Source of the DNA: JANNRW01 sp031401815
Lineage (GTDB): Bacteria; Desulfobacterota; Desulfuromonadia; Geobacterales; DSM-12255
Length of the DNA stretch: 10,715 nt
Direction: 5' to 3'
Assembly (NCBI GenBank): GCA_031401815.1
Contig: JANNRW010000399.1
Span: forward strand, 1-10,715
Part shown: positions 1-6,259 of the stretch, piece after piece
Layout of the letters: every line of letters begins with the position of its first letter
How positions within the stretch are numbered: position 1 is the stretch's first letter
The notes under the pieces: generated by a model
Seen by the model: only the letters and a program-made list of their open reading frames with translations
Databases searched by the model: none
Told to the model about the DNA's origin: nothing
Position numbers and translations under genes: made by a program

Positions 1-2300
1 TCGGCAAGACCGAAAAGCTCCTGGAGTCTCACTGAAATGAAAGGTTCATCATCAGTTGAGTAATCTACCGGAATCCGCGACCCGGACGGAACGGTCAGAG
101 AAAGAGGAGCATCCCTGTCAAGACGTGCTCTCTGTCCACGATCAAGTATCTCTTCAAGAGCTGCACACAGAGCCGGGGCTGATATCCTGGCATAAGGATC
201 TGCTGTAAAAGGGGCTGAGCCCAGCCATTTATCCAGAGAATCAAGGAGCGCAGGATCAGAAATATCGGGCCAGCCTGCTTCGGGTTGACAGCGCCTGAGG
301 AGCCGGGTTCGACACTGGAACTGCCTGAACTGACGGGAGAGTGGCAAGAAATCAAGGCTATTCTGTCTGCTGGCAAATGTGAGGAACGCACCCCTTGCCT
401 CCTCTCTTTCAGCTCTTACTGGCCTGGAATCAAGCAATAGAGACCCAAGTCGCTCTTCTTCCCTTGCTATAGCCCGGTGAGATAACTGATCCCAGCTCAC
501 TACCCTTTCCCGTCTGATGGCAGTTGAAAATCTGTCTCTGATTTCAGCCAGATCAAGACAAGAGGCGGCATAAACCTTCCCTTCGCCACCTGCACCACCA
601 TCAATCCGGGCAGCAACAATGAACTTTGCATCTCTGACACCACTGCTTCCGGCAAGCATAACCCCCCGCCCGTTAACCAGCAGATAATGCCTTGAACCAG
701 CTTCGCGCTGCATTCCGATCCTGTCAGGATACGCCTGAGCAATCAGCATCCCTGCATTGGCAGTGTCACAACTATCTGGACTCAACTTTAGACCTGTAGC
801 ACGACGAAGATCAGCGGCGACCCTGTCTACCATCCTGCATGCATTGACATCAACCCATGGATCCGGTTTATAGCCTGCTCTCCATCGAGCAAGGCTATCA
901 AGTCGCTCGGAAAGGTCACAATCTGTCACAGTCGCACCCTCTCTGGAAGAGATATGCAGATCACGTTCTGAAAGGAGTGCTGCCAGATCGCAAGCCAGAA
1001 AACCGAGACCGGAATCAACACCAGCAAGAAGCAGACGTGAAAGCCGGGGGTGAAGCGGAAGTTCAGCCATCCGCCTTCCGAGCTGAGTTATCCTGAAATT
1101 CTCATCTATTGCAGCAAGAAGTTGAAGCGTGGATCTGGCTTCAGCAAGTGAGGAGAGAGGGGGGAGTTCAATCCATGGCAGGGAAGCTGCATCGCTCACC
1201 CCCCATAAAGCCAGATTCAGCGCCAACTCGCAGAGATCTGTTGTTCTTATCTCAGGTGGATCAAAAGGTAACAGCCCCTGCTGCTCATATTCACTCCAGA
1301 GGCGATAGCAGACCCCTGCGGCTGTCCGCCCGGCTCTACCTGCCCGCTGTATCGCTGATGCCGCTGAAACCCTCCCTGTAACCAGACGGCTGAGAGCTGT
1401 AGCAGGATCAAACTGGCTCCGTCTTGCCAGGCCAGAGTCAATCACAACCCTGATCCCGTCAATTGTCAGACTCGTCTCTGCAATATTTGTGGCAAGAACA
1501 ATTTTTCTTCTCTTAGACCGGATCAGGGCAAGCTCCTGATCAGCATAAGACATATCACCATAAAGAGGTGTCAGCTGAATTTCATCAGACGACAACTTTT
1601 CCAAAAGCATCTCAACTGCTCGTCTAATCTCGCGACCACCGGGCAAAAAGAGCAGAACATCCCCTTCAGTGTCGCGCAAGGCAAGCAGTACGGTCTGTAC
1701 TGCCGCTGTTACGGGATCACCCTGCAAACTCCCCATGTAGCGGATTTCAACAGGATATGCCCTCCCTTCACAGGAGATGACTTCTGAACCGGGCAGAGCA
1801 GCGCTCAATTCAGCGCTGTTCACTGTTGCAGACATCAACAGTATCCTGAGCTCAGGCCGAAGTTCTCTCTGCATCTCCAGGCAAAAGGCAAGAGCTGTAT
1901 CTGCATGTATACTTCGTTCATGAAATTCATCGAAAATAACGAGACCTGCATCTTTAAGCAGGGGGTCGCTCTGAAGACGGCGGGTCAAGAGACCCTCGGT
2001 AAGGATCTCAAGCCTGGTGCGTGAAGAGTGTTTCCGGTCAAAACGGACAGCATAGCCGACCCTCCCCCCTGCTATTTCGCCAAGAGAGTTCGCAATCCAG
2101 CATGCTGCATTTACAGCCGCAAGGCGTCGTGGTTCAAGCATGAGAATCTTTTTGCCGTTCAGCCAGGGCTGTTCAAGGAGAGCAAGAGGTACTCGGGTGG
2201 TCTTTCCGGCACCGGGGGGAGCATGAAGAATAACAACAGAGCTTCGCTCAAGAGCATTCAGAAGCCCCGGAAGAGCCTTGTCTATCGGGAGGGCTGACAT
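1..2300 (-). CDS. hrpB: ATP-dependent helicase HrpB (C-terminus cut by window edge)
   Basis: This is a DExH-box (superfamily 2) ATP-dependent helicase of the HrpB family. The frame is open without a stop from an ATG at 2300 to the left edge, about 766 residues. The motifs come in the expected order: Walker A GAGKTT (30-35), motif Ia LEPRRLAA (55-62), DEFH box (124-127), SAT (157-159), motif V ATNIAETSLTIDG (270-282) and motif VI QRAGRAGR (318-325). The last visible residues (VDYSTDDEPFISVRLQELFG) match the conserved HrpB C-terminal domain. E. coli HrpB is about 809 residues, so only some tens of residues should be missing. The start overlaps the end of the upstream HAD gene by 19 nt, with a GGAG 11 nt before the ATG, suggesting translational coupling. 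The family is well recognised, but its cellular role is poorly defined; an RNA substrate is inferred from relatives. Confidence 0.93.
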   Translation of the reverse strand, partial: MSALPIDKALPGLLNALERSSVVILHAPPGAGKTTRVPLALLEQPWLNGKKILMLEPRRLAAVNAACWIANSLGEIAGGRVGYAVRFDRKHSSRTRLEILTEGLLTRRLQSDPLLKDAGLVIFDEFHERSIHADTALAFCLEMQRELRPELRILLMSATVNSAELSAALPGSEVISCEGRAYPVEIRYMGSLQGDPVTAAVQTVLLALRDTEGDVLLFLPGGREIRRAVEMLLEKLSSDEIQLTPLYGDMSYADQELALIRSKRRKIVLATNIAETSLTIDGIRVVIDSGLARRSQFDPATALSRLVTGRVSAASAIQRAGRAGRTAAGVCYRLWSEYEQQGLLPFDPPEIRTTDLCELALNLALWGVSDAASLPWIELPPLSSLAEARSTLQLLAAIDENFRITQLGRRMAELPLHPRLSRLLLAGVDSGLGFLACDLAALLSERDLHISSREGATVTDCDLSERLDSLARWRAGYKPDPWVDVNACRMVDRVAADLRRATGLKLSPDSCDTANAGMLIAQAYPDRIGMQREAGSRHYLLVNGRGVMLAGSSGVRDAKFIVAARIDGGAGGEGKVYAASCLDLAEIRDRFSTAIRRERVVSWDQLSHRAIAREEERLGSLLLDSRPVRAEREEARGAFLTFASRQNSLDFLPLSRQFRQFQCRTRLLRRCQPEAGWPDISDPALLDSLDKWLGSAPFTADPYARISAPALCAALEEILDRGQRARLDRDAPLSLTVPSGSRIPVDYSTDDEPFISVRLQELFGLA

Positions 2301-2977
2301 GCAATCATCTGCTCCAGATATGCCTTATCAACCTTTTCGAGAGTATTGACCACCCTCTCTGCATTGACAAGTTTTGGAGCCGGGTAGCTGTTGGTTACAG
2401 CCAGAATATGCAATCCGGCACCAAGCGCCGAGCTTATTCCTGCAGGAGTATCTTCAATGGCTACAGCAGTGTCACCGGTTATCTCAATATGCGGGAATAG
2501 TGCCTGAAGGCGATGTATTGCAAGTAGATAGCTTGCAGGATCGGGTTTACTGTAAGGGACATCCTCTGCTGTTACAATAGCATCGAATACATCATCAAGC
2601 GCGAGCTGACCCAGAATCGGTTCAATGTCGGAACGGAGTGCTCCACTGCAAAGAGCAAGCGGGACAACACCGGCAAGCGATCTGACCAGGCTCACCACAC
2701 CGGGATAAGGGGAGACTCCCAGAGTAATGATCTCCTGAAAAACAGCAGCCTTGGCATCTATCAGTGCAAAAAGAGCCGCTTCATCAAGATCAACCCCTGT
2801 TGCCCTGCAAGCCACGGTAAAAGCTTCACGATCATCAAACCCCATGTACTTTTCAACATATTCAGCCCAGGAGTACTCTGCGCCCAGAGGCTTCAGGAGT
2901 CGCTGAAAAGCCTGGTAGTGGAGGGGTTCAGTATCAACGATAATGCCGTCAAAATCAAAAATTACAGCTTTGAGCAT
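2282..2977 (-). CDS. HAD-superfamily hydrolase, beta-phosphoglucomutase/phosphatase-like
   Basis: A 231-residue haloacid dehalogenase-superfamily protein with an alpha-helical cap of the beta-phosphoglucomutase/CbbY type. Visible motifs are motif I DFDG (nucleophile D8, acid/base D10), the DTEPLH segment typical of this subfamily, motif II serine S111 in LCSGA, motif III lysine K144 in SKPDP, and motif IV E175-D176 followed by TPAG. All catalytic positions are intact, so it should be an active Mg-dependent phosphotransferase or phosphatase; the substrate cannot be told from sequence. A strong GGAGGT lies 4-5 nt before the ATG. It starts 26 nt after the T-tract of the tRNA-Glu terminator, leaving little room for its own promoter, and overlaps hrpB by 19 nt. 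The two probably form a bicistronic unit, fed by terminator read-through or a promoter overlapping the terminator. Confidence 0.9.
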   Translation of the reverse strand: MLKAVIFDFDGIIVDTEPLHYQAFQRLLKPLGAEYSWAEYVEKYMGFDDREAFTVACRATGVDLDEAALFALIDAKAAVFQEIITLGVSPYPGVVSLVRSLAGVVPLALCSGALRSDIEPILGQLALDDVFDAIVTAEDVPYSKPDPASYLLAIHRLQALFPHIEITGDTAVAIEDTPAGISSALGAGLHILAVTNSYPAPKLVNAERVVNTLEKVDKAYLEQMIACQPSR

Positions 2978-3002
2978 GAAAACCTCCGGGGAAATTCTGG
3001 CT

Positions 3003-3042
3003 AAAAAAAAACAGTAATTCCGGTTAAAGAATTACTGTTTTT
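3003..3042 (-). terminator. Rho-independent terminator after tRNA-Glu
   Basis: A perfect 14-bp stem (3007-3020 with 3029-3042) and an 8-nt loop lie 3 nt past the tRNA 3' end. Read on the minus strand, the hairpin is followed by a run of T from the A-tract at 3003-3010. Its upper end also carries T on the plus strand, so it may work in both directions, though no plus-strand gene approaches it. The stem is AT-rich, so termination may be partial, which would let the HAD-hrpB pair be co-transcribed. Confidence 0.85.
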
Positions 3043-3045
3043 AAA

Positions 3046-3120
3046 TGGTGATCCCAAGGGGACTTGAACCCCTGTTACCGACGTGAAAGGCCAGTGTCCT
3101 AACCGCTAGACGATGGGACC
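3046..3120 (-). tRNA. tRNA-Glu (anticodon UUC)
   Basis: A 75-nt tRNA with the 3' CCA encoded. The acceptor stem GGTCCCA/TGGGATC pairs along all 7 positions with one G-U. The anticodon loop CTTTCAC gives UUC, reading GAA/GAG. The T-arm has the usual GTTCAAGTC-type loop closed by a five-base CAGGG... /CCCTT-side stem, and the body closely resembles bacterial tRNA-Glu. The anticodon stem (CTGGC/GTCGG) contains two G-U pairs. A promoter lies about 56 nt upstream and a terminator directly downstream, so it looks like a single-tRNA transcription unit with a leader removed by RNase P. Confidence 0.97.
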
Positions 3121-3175
3121 AGACAAAAGAGAAAATATCTGTCAAAGATTCAACTGAGTTCAGCAAGAGTTTGCT

Positions 3176-3204
3176 TTTATAGCAGAGCATCAGATTGTAG
3201 TCAA
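3176..3204 (-). promoter_or_regulatory. Sigma70-type promoter of tRNA-Glu
   Basis: On the minus strand, TTGACT (3204-3199) and TATAAA (3181-3176) are separated by exactly 17 nt, close to the consensus for housekeeping sigma factor. The predicted start of transcription is near 3169, about 50 nt before the mature tRNA 5' end. The -35 lies only about 22 nt after the arsR stop codon, filling the gap between the two genes. Confidence 0.8.
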
Positions 3205-3225
3205 GCTTTTTGCTTTCTATCACTC

Positions 3226-3504
3226 TTATGAAAAAAGAGTGTTAACTATCTTTTTTGCAAAAGGGTTGATAACCGAATAATAAACCTCTACACCATCCCT
3301 TTTCCCCTCAATGATCCCCTTGTTCTTCAATAGTGCCAGATGCTGGGAAACAGTTGCCTGGGGAAGGCCAAGGCACTCCCAGATATGCTTGACGTTACAC
3401 TCCTGGGTACAGAGACCAGCCACAATCTTGAGTCTTACCTGGTGGCCAAGAACCTTGAGAACATCTGCCTCTTGAAGGAAACTCCTGGATTTGTCAAATT
3501 CCAT
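3226..3504 (-). CDS. ArsR-family winged-helix transcriptional repressor
   Basis: A 92-residue ArsR/SmtB-type DNA-binding protein. It contains the typical helix LKVLGHQVRLKIVAGL (16-31), the recognition helix-turn-helix around LPQATVSQHLALLKNKGII (47-65) and the beta-wing GKRDGVEVYYSV (67-78). The ATG at 3504 is chosen because AAGGA lies 7 nt upstream. A longer frame from an ATG at 3540 would begin inside the AT-rich dyad and has no ribosome site. Three cysteines (C32, C36, C44) sit at and just after the position where metal-sensing ArsR proteins carry their ligands, so metal(loid) or thiol/sulfide sensing is possible, but the classical ELCVCDL motif is absent. No transporter, reductase or other obvious target is adjacent, so its regulon is unknown. 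A weak 7-bp hairpin (3221-3241) overlaps the stop codon but lacks a U-tract. Confidence 0.9.
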   Translation of the reverse strand: MEFDKSRSFLQEADVLKVLGHQVRLKIVAGLCTQECNVKHIWECLGLPQATVSQHLALLKNKGIIEGKRDGVEVYYSVINPFAKKIVNTLFS

Positions 3505-3528
3505 ATCAAGTCCTTTCACGATAATTTT

Positions 3529-3548
3529 ATATATATTCATATATATGA
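3529..3548. promoter_or_regulatory. AT-rich dyad, candidate ArsR autoregulatory operator
   Basis: Two overlapping palindromes lie 25-45 nt upstream of the arsR ATG: an ATATATAT/ATATATAT pair 2 nt apart (3529-3536, 3539-3546) and a perfect 12-bp TCATATATATGA (3537-3548). ArsR-family repressors commonly bind such AT-rich dyads over their own promoters. A possible promoter (TTGTGC, 18-nt spacer, TATATA, minus strand) would have its -10 within the dyad. Assignment as operator is inference. Confidence 0.5.
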
Positions 3549-3644
3549 TTTCGGCACAAAAGTCTATTCATTAAATCATAAGTCGCAACAAAGCATAATT
3601 GCTACAGTTTTGGGTATGTTACCTCAAAATGACAAATATCATAC

Positions 3645-3682
3645 AAGCAAAAAGGGGATCGTTTCCGATCCCCTTTTTGCTT
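3645..3682 (-). terminator. Terminator hairpin after the zinc-ribbon gene
   Basis: A perfect 16-bp inverted repeat (3645-3660 and 3667-3682) with a 6-nt loop (gtttcc). The stem has a GGGGATC core and an A-run on one side matching a T-run on the other, the usual bidirectional intrinsic terminator form. It starts 18 nt past the stop of the 51-residue zinc-ribbon gene and isolates that gene from arsR. Confidence 0.88.
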
Positions 3683-3700
3683 CAAGTTGTAAAAATTTGA

Positions 3701-3856
3701 CTAGGCGTATAGCATGTTCATACTCCTTGCCCGGTTCACCATTATGGTAGGATCAACCATCTCTCCACAGCATGTGCATTTCCAGGCATCAAAAGAGCGA
3801 ACATAGTCATAATACTTTTCCGAAAACATTCTACCTCTGCATTTTGGGCATTGCAT
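3701..3856 (-). CDS. Small zinc-ribbon protein, function unknown
   Basis: A 51-residue protein with two CxxC knuckles, CPKC (3-6) and CTCC (27-30), spaced as in a single treble-clef zinc ribbon. They are separated by an acidic/aromatic stretch (FSEKYYDYVRSFDAWK). The start at 3856 is well supported: AGGAGGG lies 6-7 nt upstream. An open frame extends to 4006, but that extension carries no ribosome site, overlaps the end of the preceding gene, and has no domain character. The remainder (GEMVDPTIMVNRARSMNM) is hydrophilic and basic, with no membrane segment or signal. Similar short zinc-ribbon proteins are, from memory, frequent in Geobacter-type genomes; I cannot assign a role. It could bind nucleic acid or a protein partner. 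It is followed directly by a strong terminator. Upstream 3857-4002 shows no convincing promoter. Confidence 0.82.
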   Translation of the reverse strand: MQCPKCRGRMFSEKYYDYVRSFDAWKCTCCGEMVDPTIMVNRARSMNMLYA

Positions 3857-4002
3857 GAAAGTCCCTCCTATGGAATTGAAATTGGCTGAGCGAGTGAAAC
3901 ATGAATATACACATTGCATGCCACTCACGAGAAAAGATGAGCAAGTTTCAATCCATGGTCTGGACACAAATATAAGTTCTAATATTATCGGATGGTTACA
4001 AA

Positions 4003-4563
4003 TCAAAAGAATTTTTTTAAGGAGAGTGCCTTTTTACTCCCGATGCCAGGGACTCGCAAAATGGAATCAATTGAGCGGTAATCGCCATTTTTTTGACGGT
4101 CGAGTATTATCGCCTCTGCAAGAGATCGTCCAATTCCCGGCAACAGCATCCACTCATCAACCGAGAGCACATCCGGATTCAGAGGGAGCCCAAGTACAAT
4201 CCGCTCTGTAACCGGCATCCTTCTTACTGTTATGCTCCCACCATCAGCCCGGCAGTTCGATAAATCGACAATATCACCATTTTTCAGGGTTTGTGAGCCT
4301 GCGCCCCTTTCTGAAAGATCTGTACAAGGCTTCATCTGTGTCATATTTTTGACGTCTGACACTATAGCACCGTCAGGAAAACGATGCAGGGCTTCTGAAC
4401 CGCCTGAATCAATCACCCGTACAACCATATATCCGGTCGTATAGCGAAGAAAAGGGGCTGGTTTCTGAGCTTTGATAGAGTTGGGTTTTTTGATTGATGG
4501 CACAAATAACATGCCAACTATAAAGATACAGATTCCGGCGCGCCACTGCCAATCATTCATCAT
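4003..4563 (-). CDS. Membrane-anchored ComEA-like helix-hairpin-helix protein
   Basis: A 186-residue protein with one N-terminal hydrophobic segment (about 8-22, AGICIFIVGMLFVPSI), a variable middle region, and a C-terminal tandem helix-hairpin-helix unit. Its two LPGIG/VPGIG hairpins are at 141-145 and 171-175. This is the architecture of ComEA-type DNA-binding proteins, which bind incoming double-stranded DNA outside the cytoplasmic membrane. The middle region (about 45-118: FPDGAIVSDV, LKNGDIVDL) resembles a soluble-ligand-binding beta-grasp (SLBB) domain as in ComEA; this part is tentative. Start ATG 4563 is chosen for the GAGG 5 nt upstream; the frame's upstream extension reads through the cimA terminator. 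No other competence gene is in the window, so a role in DNA uptake is an inference. The gene lies 30 nt past the terminator's U-tract, with no room for a full promoter, suggesting read-through from cimA. Confidence 0.8.
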   Translation of the reverse strand: MMNDWQWRAGICIFIVGMLFVPSIKKPNSIKAQKPAPFLRYTTGYMVVRVIDSGGSEALHRFPDGAIVSDVKNMTQMKPCTDLSERGAGSQTLKNGDIVDLSNCRADGGSITVRRMPVTERIVLGLPLNPDVLSVDEWMLLPGIGRSLAEAIILDRQKNGDYRSIDSILRVPGIGSKKALSLKKFF

Positions 4564-4593
4564 GAGAACCTCAGAACCGGTACAGATGAACAG

Positions 4594-4627
4594 AAAAAAC
4601 CCGCCGGATCGTACAGACTCAGGCGGG
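4594..4627 (-). terminator. Rho-independent terminator after cimA
   Basis: On the minus strand, CCCGCC (4627-4622) pairs with GGCGGG (4605-4600), with partial extra pairing inside, and is followed directly by six T (4599-4594). It begins 27 nt after the cimA stop and should end the lysC-cimA transcript, at least in part. Confidence 0.85.
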
Positions 4628-4653
4628 CGCAAGTATCAGATATGGGAAACTGC

Positions 4654-6234
4654 CTATGCCTGGGAAGCAGAATCTTCCTTATGCAGCTTGAACTCGATAG
4701 AGTCTATGAGTGCCTGGTAAGATGCCTCGATAATATTGTCAGAAACCCCTACAGTCCCCCATCGACTATCCTTGTCACCTGATTCGATGAGAACACGTAT
4801 GGCAGATGCGGTACCCTGGCCGGCAGGGAGAACCCGCACCTTGTAATCAAGTAGCTTGACCTCTTTCAACTTCGGATAAAACTTCTCAAGCGCCTTGCGC
4901 AGGGCATTATCCAGAGCATTCACAGGGCCATGACCCTCAGCAGCAGTATGTTCAATCTTGCCCCCTACCTTGACCATAATGGTGGCCTCTGAAATAGGTT
5001 CCTTGTCCTCACTCCGCATTTCATCAATAACCCGGAAACCGGATACTGAGAAAAATTTCCTGTGTGTGCCCAGAGCACGTTTCATCAGAAGTTCAAATGA
5101 TGCCTCTGCCCCCTCAAACTGATAGCCCCGATGCTCCATCTCCTTGATGCTGTCTAGAATATCAAGTGTGACAGGATCCTTGCTGTCCAGATTGATATTG
5201 AACTCTTCAGCCTTTGCAAGAATATTGGCGCGCCCGGAAAGATCAGAGATAAGAACACGTGTGGAGTTCCCTACCAGTTCGGGCCTGATATGCTCATAGG
5301 TTTCCGGATGTCGCTGTATGGCGCTTACATGCACCCCACCCTTGTGGGCAAACGCAGCATTTCCTACATAAGCCTGATGCTTGGGAGGGGCAAAATTGGC
5401 AAGCTCATAAACATAGCGGGAAAGGTTGCGAAGCCTTGCCATCTGTCCATCAGAGATGCACTCAATATTCATCTTCAACTTCAGTGCAGGGATTATGGAG
5501 CAAAGATTGGCATTGCCGCACCGCTCTCCAAAACCGTTGATGGTTCCCTGGACATGTACAATTCCGTTCTTTACAGCTACAAGCGTGTTGGCAACGGCAC
5601 ATTCACTGTCGTTATGGGTATGAATGCCAAGCGGGGTCTTGATATGCTTCTTTACCTGCTCAATTATATCGGCAATTACAAAAGGGAGATTCCCTCCATT
5701 TGTATCGCAGAGAGTAATGCAGTCAACCTTTGCATCCTCTGCTGCCTTGAGAGTCTTAATGGCATAGTCAGGATTTGCCCTGAACCCGTCAAAAAAGTGC
5801 TCGGCGTCATATACCACTTCCGGTGCCCTTGCTTTCAGATACTGCAATGAATCGTAGATAAGCTCCAGATTCTCCTCCAGAGAGATACGAAGCGCTTCAA
5901 AGACATGAAAATCCCAGGTTTTGCCAAATATTGTTATGACATCAGGCTCTGCCTGAACCAGAAGCTTTATATTCTGATCCTTTTCCGGCGTTATCTTTGC
6001 CCTGCGTGTTGAGCCGAAAGCAGCTATTTTAGCCTGAACCAGCTTTTCCTTTTTAATCTCCTTGAAAAAAGCCACATCCTTCGGATTGCTCCCCGGCCAA
6101 CCCCCCTCGATATAGTGTATGCCAGCCTCGTCAAGACGATGGGCTATCCTGATCTTGTCTTCCAGCAGAAAAGAGACATCCTCTGACTGTGTGCCGTCAC
6201 GAAGTGTAGTATCATAAAGTTTTACAAGACTCAT
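4654..6234 (-). CDS. cimA: (R)-citramalate synthase
   Basis: This enzyme condenses acetyl-CoA with pyruvate to (R)-citramalate, the first step of the threonine-independent route to 2-oxobutyrate and isoleucine. The 526-residue protein has the alpha-isopropylmalate/homocitrate synthase TIM-barrel: YDTTLRDGTQ (7-16, catalytic R12 and metal ligand D13), metal site HTHND (205-209), GFGERCGNANL (234-244) and AFAHKGGVHVSAI (294-306). A C-terminal LeuA-type regulatory dimer domain follows (about 400-515; AEGHGPVNALDNALRKAL). Length and the DGTQSEDVSF start fit the longer CimA subgroup rather than LeuA, and the position next to aspartate kinase supports this. The ATG at 6234 is chosen for AAGGTG about 5 nt upstream; a TTG at 6249 is an unlikely alternative. 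lysC ends 25 nt upstream, so they are co-transcribed. Feedback by isoleucine is likely but not shown. Confidence 0.93.
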   Translation of the reverse strand: MSLVKLYDTTLRDGTQSEDVSFLLEDKIRIAHRLDEAGIHYIEGGWPGSNPKDVAFFKEIKKEKLVQAKIAAFGSTRRAKITPEKDQNIKLLVQAEPDVITIFGKTWDFHVFEALRISLEENLELIYDSLQYLKARAPEVVYDAEHFFDGFRANPDYAIKTLKAAEDAKVDCITLCDTNGGNLPFVIADIIEQVKKHIKTPLGIHTHNDSECAVANTLVAVKNGIVHVQGTINGFGERCGNANLCSIIPALKLKMNIECISDGQMARLRNLSRYVYELANFAPPKHQAYVGNAAFAHKGGVHVSAIQRHPETYEHIRPELVGNSTRVLISDLSGRANILAKAEEFNINLDSKDPVTLDILDSIKEMEHRGYQFEGAEASFELLMKRALGTHRKFFSVSGFRVIDEMRSEDKEPISEATIMVKVGGKIEHTAAEGHGPVNALDNALRKALEKFYPKLKEVKLLDYKVRVLPAGQGTASAIRVLIESGDKDSRWGTVGVSDNIIEASYQALIDSIEFKLHKEDSASQA

Positions 6235-6259
6235 TTGGTCACCTTTCAATAGATTTCAG

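Noticed and set aside
1..2300. Possible frameshifted or degraded helicase, since only short open frames with a start and stop lie in this stretch
   Set aside because: Reading the minus strand codon by codon from the ATG at 2300 gives one uninterrupted HrpB frame to the left edge, with all motifs in order; it simply lacks a stop inside the window.
3041..3223. 60-residue open frame on the minus strand
   Set aside because: It covers the tRNA-Glu and its promoter; no ribosome site or domain.
3505..3540. ArsR start at the ATG at 3540
   Set aside because: That ATG lies within the AT-rich dyad without a ribosome site; the ATG at 3504 has AAGGA at good spacing and starts the family-like sequence.
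3857..4002. Promoter for the zinc-ribbon gene
   Set aside because: A TAATAT and a TATATT are present on the minus strand, but neither has a credible -35 at 16-18 nt.
4564..4632. Longer N-terminus for the HhH protein starting at 4632
   Set aside because: The extension reads through the cimA terminator hairpin and lacks a ribosome site, whereas the ATG at 4563 has GAGG 5 nt upstream.
5290..5850. 186-residue open frame on the plus strand
   Set aside because: It is antisense to the conserved cimA frame, has no ribosome site and no recognisable domain.
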